46,584 nt of DNA, taken from positions 1 to 46,584 of the forward strand of contig PGTK01000012.1 in NCBI GenBank assembly GCA_002794705.1. Reading direction: 5' to 3'. Positions 15,145 to 23,862 of the stretch are shown one piece after another; within the stretch, counting starts at the first letter, position 1; the number at the start of each line of letters is the position of its first letter. The notes beneath the pieces were generated by a model that saw only the letters and a list, made by a program, of their open reading frames with translations, searched no databases and was not told where the DNA came from. A program made the translations under genes and the position numbers. Source of the DNA: Candidatus Thermofonsia Clade 1 bacterium (GTDB lineage: Bacteria; Chloroflexota; Anaerolineae; Aggregatilineales; UBA2796).

Positions 15145-17553
15145 ATGCTCAGAGGCTTTGTAGGGCGTTTGATCGGGCTATGTGTGCTGTGCGCCTTTGT
15201 GCTAAGCGCGCTAGCCGCCCCGACTCACGCGCAAAACCGTGAGACGCTGATTTTGGCGCTTTTGAGCAGCGCCGCTGAGAATGATTTGGTCAGCAGCCGC
15301 CATTTTGTGCAGGGCGCGCAGCTTGCCCTTGAGATCGTGAACAGCGGCGGCGGCGTGCGCGGTCCGGCGCGCCCCGCTGACAACGCCACGCCTGTTCCCA
15401 ATGCGCGCCGCACTACGATCTACACTTTCAGCTTGCAGACGCGCAGCGCTGCCACGCAAACCGAGATGCGCACTGCCCTGCAAGCCTCTGTGGAGGCGAA
15501 GCCCATTGCGCTCATCGGTCCGCAGGTGCCAAGTTTGCTGGATAACAACCTCGATTTTGCCAGCACGAACCGCATTTTGCACTTAGTGGGTCTGCCCAAC
15601 GAGCCAGCTGGGACAAGCAACGCCTTCGTCCTGCGAATGCGCTCCAGCAGTGAGAATTTGGCACGCGATCTGGGCAACTACCTCACGACTCAGCGCTTTT
15701 TCCGCGTGATCGGCACGGCAACGGATAACTCAGCGCGTGGGCGCGCCGATCTTGCCGCCTTTGAGCGTGCAGCGCGTCCTGCAGGCACGACGGCTGTGCG
15801 CCTTGCGCCCGCTGTCACCTACGATCAAACTGCGACCGATCTCAGTGCGCAGGCGCGCACGCTCTACGACGACAATCCAGAGGCAGTCGCCATTTTCGGC
15901 ACGCCTCAGACCGCCGCTGCGCTCGTGCGCGAGTTGCGCAATCGCGGTTACACGGGCGTCATTGCCTACGGTTCAGCCGAAGGCAACTTGAATGAATTCG
16001 TCAATCGCGGCGGCAGCGCTGTGGCGAATGTGATCGTCCCGCTCGTCTGGCTGGCAGACGCGCAAGATGGCGGTAGTCAGCGCTTTGTGCAGGCATATCG
16101 GGCGCGCTTCGGCGAGTTGCCCACGTCGGAGTCGGTCATCGGCTTTGATAGCGTGGCAGCAGTCGCCGCCGCCGTGGAGATCAGCGGCGGCGGCACGCAA
16201 GCCGTGCGCGATACGTTGGTCACTAGCGGCGCCATTGGCGGCTTGCAAGGCGTCTACAATCCTTCGCTCTTCAGCGGGACAGGAACAACTAATTTTCGGG
16301 CAATGGACGGCGCGATTTTCTTCCGTCTGACGGCTGAGGGCAGGGGCATTGAGGAGTCGCGCTACAGCGGCGGCTTTTGCTCACGGCGTTGCGCCGATAC
16401 GCGCTTCCAGAACCTGACCGCGCCAAACGCACCGACCGCCACCGCAGCCCGTACTGTGCCTATTGCCTTCCTTGCACCACAGACGGGTCTTGACGGCGAG
16501 ATCGGACGGCGTGCCTTGCGCGGCGCGCAGCTTGCCGTCAACGAGATCAACTCGCAGGGCGGCATTGCGGCGCCGAACGGCGTGCGCGTCACTCTTGACC
16601 TGCGCGACTTCAATACGCCAAGCGCGGAGCAGTTCGGCGTTACGGCGCGCACAATCCTGACAACGGCGCCGCCCGCTGCCATCCTCGGTCCAACTTTGAC
16701 GGGCATCGCCTTGCCGAACCTGAACCTTGCGCCCAATGCGCGTGTGCCGCAATTCGTGACAGGCACAGCCGCCGTGCTGAGCAACAGCGATCCGACGCGC
16801 TTTGTCTTTCAGGTGCGCCCAGCTGATGCCACATGGGCAACTGCGCTTGCCAGCTATCTGGTGGATATTCGCGGCTATACGCGCCTTGCCGTCTCAGCTG
16901 CCACAACGGTCTATGGGCAGGATAGCGTGGCAGCGTTCACGCGGGTCGTCACGCGCTTCCGCAATCTGACCGACGCGCAGATCGTCGCCAACACTAGCCA
17001 TCCCGTCACAGCAACGGATTTCAAAACAGAGGCGCGGATGCTGATCGCCGCTAATCCGCAGGTGGTTGCTATCTGGAGTGCGCCGAATACGGCTGCAGCG
17101 CTGATCAAGGCGTTGCGCGCTGAGGGCTTCACAGGCGAGATCGCCTACGGTGCGCTAGAGAATCCTGATTTTCAGAGCGCCATGGGCGAGGGCGGCATGG
17201 AGGGCTTGCTAGGCGTGACCAGCTGGTTCGCAGGCGCACTTGACGCAGCCAGCGCCGAGTTCGTGCGCAACTATCGGACTACCTATGGCGAATTGCCCGA
17301 TAGTCACGCTGTTGCCTACTATGACGCTGTCTACATGATCGCCAATGCCATTCGCGTGGGCGGACCGGCAGCAGTGCAGTCTTTTGTGGCGCAGTTGCCG
17401 CGTTTTGCAGGCGTGCAAGGCGAGTATCGCCCTGCGGTCTATAACAATGGGCAACTGAGCGCGACCGTGTTCATCGTGCGCGCCGATTCACGCGGCAATT
17501 TGAGCGAGTTGGCGCGCTATGAGGGCGCGATCTGTATCAACGGCTGCCGCTAG
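15145..17553 (+). CDS. Tandem LivJ-like (type I periplasmic-binding) double-domain protein
   Basis: The 802-residue secreted protein has a signal peptide (LIGLCVLCAFVLSALAAPTHA) and two consecutive Leu/Ile/Val-binding-type domains. The first starts RETLILALLSSAAENDL and the second TVPIAFLAPQTGLDGEIGRR. Both contain FVQGAQLALEIVNSGGG or RGAQLAVNEINSQGG, and parallel YDQTATDLSAQARTL / ATDFKTEARMLIAANP blocks. Each half ends in a cysteine pair (RYSGGFCSRRC and RYEGAICINGC), which shows internal duplication. A single binding domain normally feeds LivHMGF importers, but none is here. The gene closes a MacAB-like operon, 16 bases after the permease. AGGAG eight bases before 15145 fixes the start. 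It may be an extracellular sensor or ligand-loading partner of the exporter. Confidence 0.88.
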   Translation: MLRGFVGRLIGLCVLCAFVLSALAAPTHAQNRETLILALLSSAAENDLVSSRHFVQGAQLALEIVNSGGGVRGPARPADNATPVPNARRTTIYTFSLQTRSAATQTEMRTALQASVEAKPIALIGPQVPSLLDNNLDFASTNRILHLVGLPNEPAGTSNAFVLRMRSSSENLARDLGNYLTTQRFFRVIGTATDNSARGRADLAAFERAARPAGTTAVRLAPAVTYDQTATDLSAQARTLYDDNPEAVAIFGTPQTAAALVRELRNRGYTGVIAYGSAEGNLNEFVNRGGSAVANVIVPLVWLADAQDGGSQRFVQAYRARFGELPTSESVIGFDSVAAVAAAVEISGGGTQAVRDTLVTSGAIGGLQGVYNPSLFSGTGTTNFRAMDGAIFFRLTAEGRGIEESRYSGGFCSRRCADTRFQNLTAPNAPTATAARTVPIAFLAPQTGLDGEIGRRALRGAQLAVNEINSQGGIAAPNGVRVTLDLRDFNTPSAEQFGVTARTILTTAPPAAILGPTLTGIALPNLNLAPNARVPQFVTGTAAVLSNSDPTRFVFQVRPADATWATALASYLVDIRGYTRLAVSAATTVYGQDSVAAFTRVVTRFRNLTDAQIVANTSHPVTATDFKTEARMLIAANPQVVAIWSAPNTAAALIKALRAEGFTGEIAYGALENPDFQSAMGEGGMEGLLGVTSWFAGALDAASAEFVRNYRTTYGELPDSHAVAYYDAVYMIANAIRVGGPAAVQSFVAQLPRFAGVQGEYRPAVYNNGQLSATVFIVRADSRGNLSELARYEGAICINGCR

Positions 17554-17562
17554 ACGACTCAC

Positions 17563-17595
17563 ACGGCTCTGGTCAGCGCGCCCAGAGCCGTTTAT
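17563..17595 (+). terminator. Intrinsic terminator after the exporter operon
   Basis: The 10-bp stem ACGGCTCTGG/CCAGAGCCGT (17563-17572 with 17582-17591) is followed by TTTATACT. It lies about 10 bases after the stop of the double binding protein and ends the operon that starts at 10967. The T-run is short, so efficiency may be moderate. Confidence 0.65.
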
Positions 17596-17634
17596 ACTCT
17601 TCTTAAAACCTTCACAGCCGCGGAGATAGATTCG

Positions 17635-19200
17635 TTGTCAGAAGAGTGCCTGCTCGCCATTGACTACGGCACGCAGAGCGTGCGCGCCTTACTTTTTGAC
17701 CTACAGGGTGAGCTGATTGAGTCGGCGCGCCTGCCTGTTGAGCCGTATGTCTCGCTACAATACGGCTGGGCAGAGCAAGCGCCTGAATATTTTTGGCGGA
17801 TGCTGGGCGAAGCGTGTCGGGCGCTATGGGCGAAGGCAGGCGCATGGCGGAGCGCATTGCGCGGCGTCGCGCTCACTACGCAGCGCGGCACGATCATCAA
17901 TGTAGATGAGACGGGCGCGCCGTTGCGCCCTGCGATTGTCTGGCTCGATCAGCGCCAGACTCAGGGCGTGAAGCCTGTAGGCGGTTTGTGGGGACTGCTC
18001 TTCCGTCTTATTGGGATGCGCAAGACGCTCGCCTACCTGCAGGCAGAGGCGGAGGCAAACTGGATCGCCAAGCACCAGCCTGAGGTCTGGGCGCGCACGC
18101 ACAAATATCTGCTGCTCTCAGGCTACCTGACCTACAAATTGACAGGCAATTTCGTAGACTCAGTCGGTTGTCAGGTCGGCTACCTGCCCTTTGACTATCG
18201 GCGGCAGCGCTGGGCAGATCAATGGAGTTGGCAATGGCAGGCGTTGCCGCTCACGCTTGAGATGCTGCCCGATCTGATGGAAGTGGGCGGCGAGTTGGGC
18301 AGAATCACAGCGGAGGCGGCTGAAGTGACGGGCATTCCCGCAGGCACGCCGCTGATCGCTGCCGCTGCCGATAAAGCCTGTGAGATGCTCGGCTGTGGAG
18401 CCATCTTGCCGCACGTGGGACACATCAGCTATGGCACCACAGCGACCTTCAATACCTTCCATCGGCGCTATGTCGAGGCGATCCCGATGATCCCGCCCTA
18501 CCCTGCGGCGGTACCACACGCCTACGCCCTAGAGACTCAAATCTCACGCGGCTACTGGATGGTAGACTGGTTCAAGCGCGAGTTCGGCGCGCCTGAGCTA
18601 CTGTTGGCAGCTGAGCGCGGCGTATCGGCTGAGTCGCTCTTGGATGCACTGGCAGAGCAGGTGCCGCCGGGCGCGCTTGGCTTGATTTTGCAGCCGTATT
18701 GGTCGCCCGGCATCAAGGTGCCAGGCGCGGAGGCGAAGGGCGCTGTGATCGGCTTTGGCGGCGTGCATACGCGGGCGCATTTGTATCGCGCCATTCTGGA
18801 GGGCATTGCCTACGCCCTGCACGAGGCGGCACAGCGCGCTGAACGAAAGACGGGCGCAAAACTGCACGAGGTGCGCGTCAGTGGCGGCGGCTCGCAGAGC
18901 GAGCAGGCGATGCAGATCACGGCGGATGTCTTCGGCGTGCCGGCAGTCCGTCCGCACTTGTATGAAGCCTCAGGCTTGGGCGCAGCGATTGTAGCAGCAG
19001 TCGGTTTGGGCTTGCACAGCAGCTTTGAGACGGCAATCCGCGCCATGACGCGCACAGGGCGCGTCTACGAGCCAAAGGCGGAGAATCACAGCCTATACAG
19101 CGCGCTGTACGAGCGAGTCTATAAGCGCTTATATCGCGGCGTGCGCCCGCTGTACGCTGAGATCAGCCGCATCACGGGCTATCCCAAGCTGATGGGCTGA
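17635..19200 (+). CDS. FGGY-family carbohydrate kinase
   Basis: The 521-residue sugar kinase has the FGGY_N start [27 protein letters not shown], the substrate region [26 protein letters not shown], and [14 protein letters not shown] with [12 protein letters not shown]. The C-terminal half has [33 protein letters not shown], the signature [21 protein letters not shown] and [12 protein letters not shown]. It phosphorylates a pentose or related polyol in the cytoplasm. The subfamily is a xylulokinase-like group whose substrate is not fixed by sequence alone. The TTG start at 17635 is supported by GGAG nine bases upstream. No sugar transporter or isomerase is adjacent; the fucose-isomerase-like gene lies 8.6 kb away. 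Confidence 0.9.
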   Translation: MSEECLLAIDYGTQSVRALLFDLQGELIESARLPVEPYVSLQYGWAEQAPEYFWRMLGEACRALWAKAGAWRSALRGVALTTQRGTIINVDETGAPLRPAIVWLDQRQTQGVKPVGGLWGLLFRLIGMRKTLAYLQAEAEANWIAKHQPEVWARTHKYLLLSGYLTYKLTGNFVDSVGCQVGYLPFDYRRQRWADQWSWQWQALPLTLEMLPDLMEVGGELGRITAEAAEVTGIPAGTPLIAAAADKACEMLGCGAILPHVGHISYGTTATFNTFHRRYVEAIPMIPPYPAAVPHAYALETQISRGYWMVDWFKREFGAPELLLAAERGVSAESLLDALAEQVPPGALGLILQPYWSPGIKVPGAEAKGAVIGFGGVHTRAHLYRAILEGIAYALHEAAQRAERKTGAKLHEVRVSGGGSQSEQAMQITADVFGVPAVRPHLYEASGLGAAIVAAVGLGLHSSFETAIRAMTRTGRVYEPKAENHSLYSALYERVYKRLYRGVRPLYAEISRITGYPKLMG

Positions 19201-19301
19201 GGGCGCGGGCGCTGCTCGTTCTGATTTCCCAAGCGCTGATGGGCATACAATGCGCGTTGTATGGCGTCTGGTGCGGGTGGGCCATTCAGTGTGCAAATTG
19301 C

Positions 19302-19415
19302 GCAGTCTGCTTCATCCAGCACCCGCGATCGCCATTTGGATGTCCCGTAGGTCATCATGCCTAGGCACAAGCGCGAAACCCTCATGCCGCTGCGCCCAAA
19401 GTTCACGTACTGCAA
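19302..19415 (-). pseudogene. Aldo/keto reductase, N-terminal remnant
   Basis: On the minus strand the ATG at 19415 opens MQYVNFGRSGMRVSRLCLGMM, then TYGTSKWRSRVLDEAD. This is the first beta strand and loop of aldo/keto reductases (family pattern YxxLGxSGLxVSxLxLGxMTFG). After about 38 codons similarity stops, and the frame runs on into unrelated sequence toward 19179. The catalytic Asp, Tyr, Lys and His would lie downstream and are missing. It is a truncated gene fragment, left by deletion in the gap between the kinase and the DUF1800 gene. The rest of the gap (19201-19301 and 19416-19588) shows a dyad ATACAA-TGCGCG-TTGTAT at 19245-19262 and no other gene. Confidence 0.7.
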
Positions 19416-19588
19416 TTTAGACTATCCTCAATTTGTGCGAAGGATACGTTGTTGTGCGGTGCACTGCTTTCGCGCCTTTTGTGCAGCTCGCTCAGCCCAT
19501 GATCTTCTGGGACATTTGTCATGCTAGGAACTGGGCGAGAATTGGCTACGCTGAGGAGGGATTTTGTGAAAAATATGGAGGGGGTTGC

Positions 19589-21079
19589 ATGGATTCGCTG
19601 AAAAGTATGAAGGTGAGCCGACGCAGCTTTCTGAAAACAGTCGGACTCGCTGCGCTGGGCGCAATGCTGCCGCTGGAGTGGGCAGGCGGCACACAGCGGA
19701 CGACAGCCGCTGGGTCACCTGACCCCATGCGGCATGTGCTGAATCGGCTGACGTGGGGCGCCTGCCCTGCCGATTTGGAAAAAATCCGTGACATGGGCAT
19801 CGAGGGCTACATTGAGTGGCAGCTGCAGCCTGAACGCATCCCCGATCCTGCCATTGATGAGCTTTTTGAGGCACAGCCTGTGCTGCTGGCAAATTACTAT
19901 CAGGCAAAGCGCTTTGAGCAAAGCGATTGGCAACTGAGCTACATTCTAATGTGGACGCGCCTCTACCGCGCTGCGCACAGCCAGCGCCAGCTCTATGAGC
20001 GCATGGTGGAGTTCTGGACGGATCACTTCAATGTGCCGATCGCTGACTCAGCCGTCGAAAAGCTGCTGGACGACCGTGAAGTCATCCGCAGGCACGCCTT
20101 GGGTCACTTCCGCGACCTACTGTTCAGCTCTGCCCAGAGTCCTGCCATGCTCTACTATCTGAACAACGACAGCAGTGACAAGGAACATCCCAATGAAAAC
20201 TACGCCCGCGAGGTAATGGAGCTGCATACATTGGGCGTAGCAAGCGGCTATACCGAGCAGGACGTGAAGGAGCTAGCGCGCATCCTAACGGGCTGGACAG
20301 TCGGGAGCGGGCAATTCTATTTCAATGCCGAAATGCACGACTTCGGCGAGAAACAATTCCTAGGGCGCACCTTCCCAGCAGGGCGCGGTCTTGAGGAAGG
20401 CTTGGAAGCCCTGGAAATTCTCGTGACTCATCCCAGCACGGCGCATTTCATCGCCACTAAGCTGTGCCGCCATTTTGTGAGCGACGATCCGCCTGAGTCA
20501 CTGGTCAGAAGCGTGGCGCAGGTCTTCACTGCCACTGATGGCGACATTCGCGCCATGTTGCGCCACCTCTTCACCAGCGCTGAATTTATGAACAGCAGCG
20601 GGCAGAAGTTGCGCCGCCCAATGGAGTTTGTGGTCGCTTTCATGCGCACAACAGGGCTTGAGCTGACCCAAGACTACTGGCTTTTGCTCAATGCGTTGGA
20701 AAAGCTAGGGCATATGCCCTTCTGCTGGGGTCCGCCCGACGGCTACCCTGATGTAGCAGAGGCTTGGCTGAATACCAATACGATGCTCAGGCGCTGGCAA
20801 GTGGCGCTCTATTTGCCTGTGATCGCGCTCGGCTGGATCGAGGGAGCGCGTATACATCTTGATGAGATGGTGGGAGTCCCGGAGACCGCTGCTCAGCTAG
20901 TGGACAAGCTGACTGAAGTGAACCTGCCTGCCCTGTCACTCGATCCGCGTGACCGTGAGATGCTCATCCAGCAGATTGCCCCTGAGCCCGACTATCGCTT
21001 GGACGATCAAGAGCGCAGTGAGGCGATCCCCGCCATTGCTGCACTGCTGATCAGCTCGCCTTATTTCCAGTGGTGCTAG
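19589..21079 (+). CDS. DUF1800-domain protein, Tat-exported
   Basis: The 496-residue protein begins with a twin-arginine signal (VSRRSFLKTVGLAALGAML), indicating export of a folded protein by Tat. The DUF1800 body follows: MRHVLNRLTWGACPADLEKI, the short helix GIEGYIEWQLQPERI, LYRAAHSQRQLYERMVEFWTDHF, NENYAREVMELHTLGV, ELARILTGWTV and GHMPFCWGPPDGYPD. The function of DUF1800 is not established. These proteins almost always pair with a DUF1501 protein, as here, and are proposed to act on cell-surface or extracellular material. GGAGGGGG four bases before 19589 fixes the start; the longer frame from 19433 would bury the Tat motif. The DUF1501 gene starts 16 bases after its stop. Confidence 0.92.
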   Translation: MDSLKSMKVSRRSFLKTVGLAALGAMLPLEWAGGTQRTTAAGSPDPMRHVLNRLTWGACPADLEKIRDMGIEGYIEWQLQPERIPDPAIDELFEAQPVLLANYYQAKRFEQSDWQLSYILMWTRLYRAAHSQRQLYERMVEFWTDHFNVPIADSAVEKLLDDREVIRRHALGHFRDLLFSSAQSPAMLYYLNNDSSDKEHPNENYAREVMELHTLGVASGYTEQDVKELARILTGWTVGSGQFYFNAEMHDFGEKQFLGRTFPAGRGLEEGLEALEILVTHPSTAHFIATKLCRHFVSDDPPESLVRSVAQVFTATDGDIRAMLRHLFTSAEFMNSSGQKLRRPMEFVVAFMRTTGLELTQDYWLLLNALEKLGHMPFCWGPPDGYPDVAEAWLNTNTMLRRWQVALYLPVIALGWIEGARIHLDEMVGVPETAAQLVDKLTEVNLPALSLDPRDREMLIQQIAPEPDYRLDDQERSEAIPAIAALLISSPYFQWC

Positions 21080-21095
21080 AAAGGATTGTTATCTC

Positions 21096-22385
21096 ATGAA
21101 GACTGTGTATGTGAATCGGCTAGTGAAGCGCCGTCAAGCGTTGGGCATGATGGGCGCGGCGGGCGTGGTCGGGCTGAGCAAAGGTCTATTCCCTGCATGG
21201 ATGCCCCGTCTTGCTTTCCGTCGGAGCGGCGCGCCGGGCGATATTCTCGTCGTGATCTTCCTGCGCGGCGGCATGGACGGCTTGAATGCCGTTGTGCCAT
21301 ACGCTGAAGGCGCCGCTTACTATGACGCACGTCCTACCATTGCCATTGCTGAGCCAAGCAGCGATCCCAATAGCTCCATTGACCTGAACGGCTTTTTCGG
21401 CTTGCACCCTGCTCTGCGCCCGCTGAAAGCGCTCTACGACTCAGGCACGTTAGCGGTCATCCATGCTTGCGGCTCACCCGATCCCACGCGCTCACACTTC
21501 GATGCAATGGAATACATGGAGCGCGGCACGCCGGGCGCCCGAACCACGCGCAGCGGCTGGCTCAGCCGCCATTTGGAGTCGGCGGCGTGGCAGAACGACT
21601 CGCCTTTCCGCGCTATAGGCATCGGCACGATGCTGCCCAGCTCGCTCAGGGGCGAGGTCTCGGCGTTAGCGCTCAAATCCATTGCCGATTTCCATCTGGG
21701 CGGGCGCGAAGATCAGCTGGAGGCGATGCGCCGTGCGCTGGCACAGCTGTACACGGTTGAATCCGATCAGCCGCTTGGACGCTCATTGCTGGCGGCACAC
21801 GCCAAAGAGACCTTCGCCGTGATGGATATCTTGGCAAGCCTGAATGCCGATTCTTACGAGCCTGAAGGCGATGCTGCTTACCCCGAAAGCGAATTCGGTC
21901 AGGGCTTGAAGCAGGTTGCCATATTGATCAAAGCCGAAGTGGGCTTGGAGGTGGCGTGCCTCGATCTAGGCGGCTGGGATACGCACGAGTGGCAAGGTGG
22001 CGCTGAAGGCGAGCAGGCGCGGCTCTTGACGGAGCTGGCTGAGGGCTTAGCCGCCTTCTATACCGATCTGGGCGAGCGCATGGCAAACGTGAGCGTGGTC
22101 GCCATGAGCGAATTTGGGCGGCGCGTGGCAGAGAATGCCAGCAAAGGCACTGACCACGGGCATGGCAATGCCATGTTTGTCTTGGGCGGCGGCGTGATCG
22201 GCGGTGTGTACGCCGATTGGCGCGGTCTAGGTTCTGACGCTCTCGTAGACGGCGACGTGCCCATCACAACTGACTACCGCGACGTGCTTGCCAGCGTGCT
22301 TGAGGGGCGCGTGCTGAATCCAGCGCTGGACTACATCTTCCCGAATTACACGCCCAAGCGACTGCCTATTGTGCGCCCGCGCTGA
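21096..22385 (+). CDS. DUF1501-domain protein, Tat-exported
   Basis: The 429-residue DUF1501 protein starts with a twin-arginine-like signal (VKRRQALGMMGAAGVVGLSKG). The body has ILVVIFLRGGMDGLNAVVPY, LNGFFGLHPALRPLKALYD, LAVIHACGSPDPTRSHFDAMEYME, VACLDLGGWDTHEWQGG and VAMSEFGRRVAEN with TDHGHGNAMFVLGG. These blocks resemble the alkaline phosphatase/sulfatase superfamily: the DGL, His-Phe-Asp and TDHG-H motifs look like metal-site remnants, so a hydrolase role on sulphated or phosphorylated glycans is possible but unproven. It is co-transcribed with the DUF1800 gene, and the next gene starts 18 bases later. Confidence 0.92.
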   Translation: MKTVYVNRLVKRRQALGMMGAAGVVGLSKGLFPAWMPRLAFRRSGAPGDILVVIFLRGGMDGLNAVVPYAEGAAYYDARPTIAIAEPSSDPNSSIDLNGFFGLHPALRPLKALYDSGTLAVIHACGSPDPTRSHFDAMEYMERGTPGARTTRSGWLSRHLESAAWQNDSPFRAIGIGTMLPSSLRGEVSALALKSIADFHLGGREDQLEAMRRALAQLYTVESDQPLGRSLLAAHAKETFAVMDILASLNADSYEPEGDAAYPESEFGQGLKQVAILIKAEVGLEVACLDLGGWDTHEWQGGAEGEQARLLTELAEGLAAFYTDLGERMANVSVVAMSEFGRRVAENASKGTDHGHGNAMFVLGGGVIGGVYADWRGLGSDALVDGDVPITTDYRDVLASVLEGRVLNPALDYIFPNYTPKRLPIVRPR

Positions 22386-22403
22386 GCAGAAGGAGCGACG
22401 ATC

Positions 22404-23198
22404 ATGACTCTCAAATGGTTTGTACGCTTGATCGTACTGATTGTGCTGCTCGCCCTGCCGCTGCACGGTCAGCTTGCGGCGCAGGACTCGGAGGAGGCGC
22501 GTGCAATCGCGTTGGCGGCAAAACATCCGCGCCTTGCCACCTACCTCTCTGAGCTGCCAAACTGGTCTGCCGTTGCTTACAGCCCAGGCGAAGTACCTAA
22601 TGTATGGCGTGTGCTGTTCCGTACGGCGCAAGGCGACATGATCGCCGAAGCGGATGTGCTGCTGGTGCCAGAGCGTGTGCTGTGGCTAGAGGTAGACTAT
22701 AGCTACATGAGCCCGGCTACTCATCTGAAAGGCGAAGAGGCAGCCCTGAACTTTGCCGTTGCCCAAACCGAAGTGCAAGCGATCTTAGGCACGCAAGTTG
22801 ACAAGTACGAGTCATATACTGAGTATGATTCATGGCGCGGCACTTGGTCGGTCTATTTGTGGCATGGCGGGCGAACTGTGCGCGTGGTTGTCCGCTTTAC
22901 TGATCCCGATCCTCTCGCTTTTAGACAGCCAGAGCTAGTCGGCGTGACCTTCCCAGAGGCGCTGAGTGTCTCGGCGTGGTTGAGCGGACGGCAAGCACGG
23001 GCGATCACCCTAGCGACGCGAGATAGGCAAGTGGCGGCACGTCTGCGCGAAAACAGCGGCTGGCAGGCAGAGGCTACTCCAGAAGGCACGCCTAATAGCG
23101 CCGTTTGGCGGGTCACCTTCAGGCAGGCAGAGCGCATTATTGCCCAAGCATGGGTAGACCTTGTCAACAACAGCCTGATCCGAGCGATGTTGCCTTGA
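22404..23198 (+). CDS. Secreted protein of three PepSY-like internal repeats
   Basis: The 264-residue protein has a signal peptide (WFVRLIVLIVLLALPLHGQLAA). Three alignable units follow, at about 30-92 (EARAIALAAKHPRLATYLSEL ... VWRVLFRTAQGDMIAEADVLL), 110-172 (EEAALNFAVAQTEVQAILGT ... TWSVYLWHGGRTVRVVVRF) and 195-258 (RQARAITLATRDRQVAARLRE ... VWRVTFRQAERIIAQAWVDL). Each is a helix followed by a W-rV-F hairpin, like PepSY domains, which often bind or inhibit peptidases. The product should be extracellular or in the wall. It lies 18 bases after the DUF1501 gene with AAGGAG ahead of its ATG, so it probably belongs to that operon. No named family is certain. Confidence 0.75.
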   Translation: MTLKWFVRLIVLIVLLALPLHGQLAAQDSEEARAIALAAKHPRLATYLSELPNWSAVAYSPGEVPNVWRVLFRTAQGDMIAEADVLLVPERVLWLEVDYSYMSPATHLKGEEAALNFAVAQTEVQAILGTQVDKYESYTEYDSWRGTWSVYLWHGGRTVRVVVRFTDPDPLAFRQPELVGVTFPEALSVSAWLSGRQARAITLATRDRQVAARLRENSGWQAEATPEGTPNSAVWRVTFRQAERIIAQAWVDLVNNSLIRAMLP

Positions 23199-23240
23199 AA
23201 GGCATTCTCCGCTGAAGCCCTGATGAGTCTGCGCTAAAAG

Positions 23241-23291
23241 TTGCGCCCTGCGCTATTCCAGCTTAGAATAGATGTATTCCAAGTTGGAGTA
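23241..23291 (+). promoter_or_regulatory. Promoter with two tandem 17-bp dyad operators for PadR
   Basis: TTGCGC (23241-23246) and TAGAAT (23264-23269), 17 bases apart, make the promoter. The dyad TATTCCAGCTTAGAATA (23254-23270) covers the -10. A second copy, TATTCCAAGTTGGAGTA (23275-23291), covers the start site and the ribosome binding site. The centres are 21 bases apart, two turns of DNA, so two dimers would bind the same face. The layout implies autorepression of the PadR operon by its own product. Confidence 0.7.
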
Positions 23292-23298
23292 GCGCACT

Positions 23299-23862
23299 GT
23301 GACGCTCACGCCCGATCACGTCATTCTCGGTCTGCTTGCTTTCGCGCCGCAGCACGGCTATCAGATGCTGGAGTGCTTCGGCGACTCGGCGTGTCTGGGG
23401 CAAATTTGGCGGTTGAACGCCAGTCAGCTCTATAACACGCTCAAGCGGCTTGAGCGTGACGGCTTGATCAGCGGGCAGAGCGCGCCCTCTGAGAGCGGAC
23501 CGCCGCGCACAGTCTATCACCTGACTGAAGCAGGACGCGCCCAACTGCTGGACTGGCTGCATGAGCCTGCGCCCTCAGCCAGCATTCGGCGCGTGCGCGT
23601 GGAGTTTCCCAGTCGGCTGTTCATAGCGCACCTGTTGGACGTACCGAGCGCGCCGATCATTGCGCGACAACGCGCAGCGTGTCAGCGTGAGCGTGAGCGT
23701 CTGCTCGCACAGCTACCGCGCACAAACGACGGCATGGCGCAGTTAGCGCTCACCTTTGCCCTTGAACAGCTTGAAGCGGCGCTACGCTGGCTGGATCGTT
23801 GTGATCACATGACTCTCGCTACATTGACCGAGTACTTTCAAGAGAGGAGAGCCTCCCAGTGA
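23299..23862 (+). CDS. PadR-family transcriptional regulator
   Basis: The 187-residue regulator has the PadR winged helix: DHVILGLLAFAPQHGYQMLE, LNASQLYNTLKRLERDGLIS, the wing SGPPRTVYHLTEAGRAQLLDW. A C-terminal all-helical dimerisation half (RQRAACQRERERLLAQL, LALTFALEQLEAALRWLDR) follows, of the Vir_act_alpha type. PadR proteins are usually ligand-relieved repressors. The GTG at 23299 has GGAG nine bases before. Its stop overlaps the start of the binding-protein gene (GTGA), so it is the first gene of the operon it most likely controls through the two dyads at 23254-23291. Confidence 0.93.
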   Translation: MTLTPDHVILGLLAFAPQHGYQMLECFGDSACLGQIWRLNASQLYNTLKRLERDGLISGQSAPSESGPPRTVYHLTEAGRAQLLDWLHEPAPSASIRRVRVEFPSRLFIAHLLDVPSAPIIARQRAACQRERERLLAQLPRTNDGMAQLALTFALEQLEAALRWLDRCDHMTLATLTEYFQERRASQ

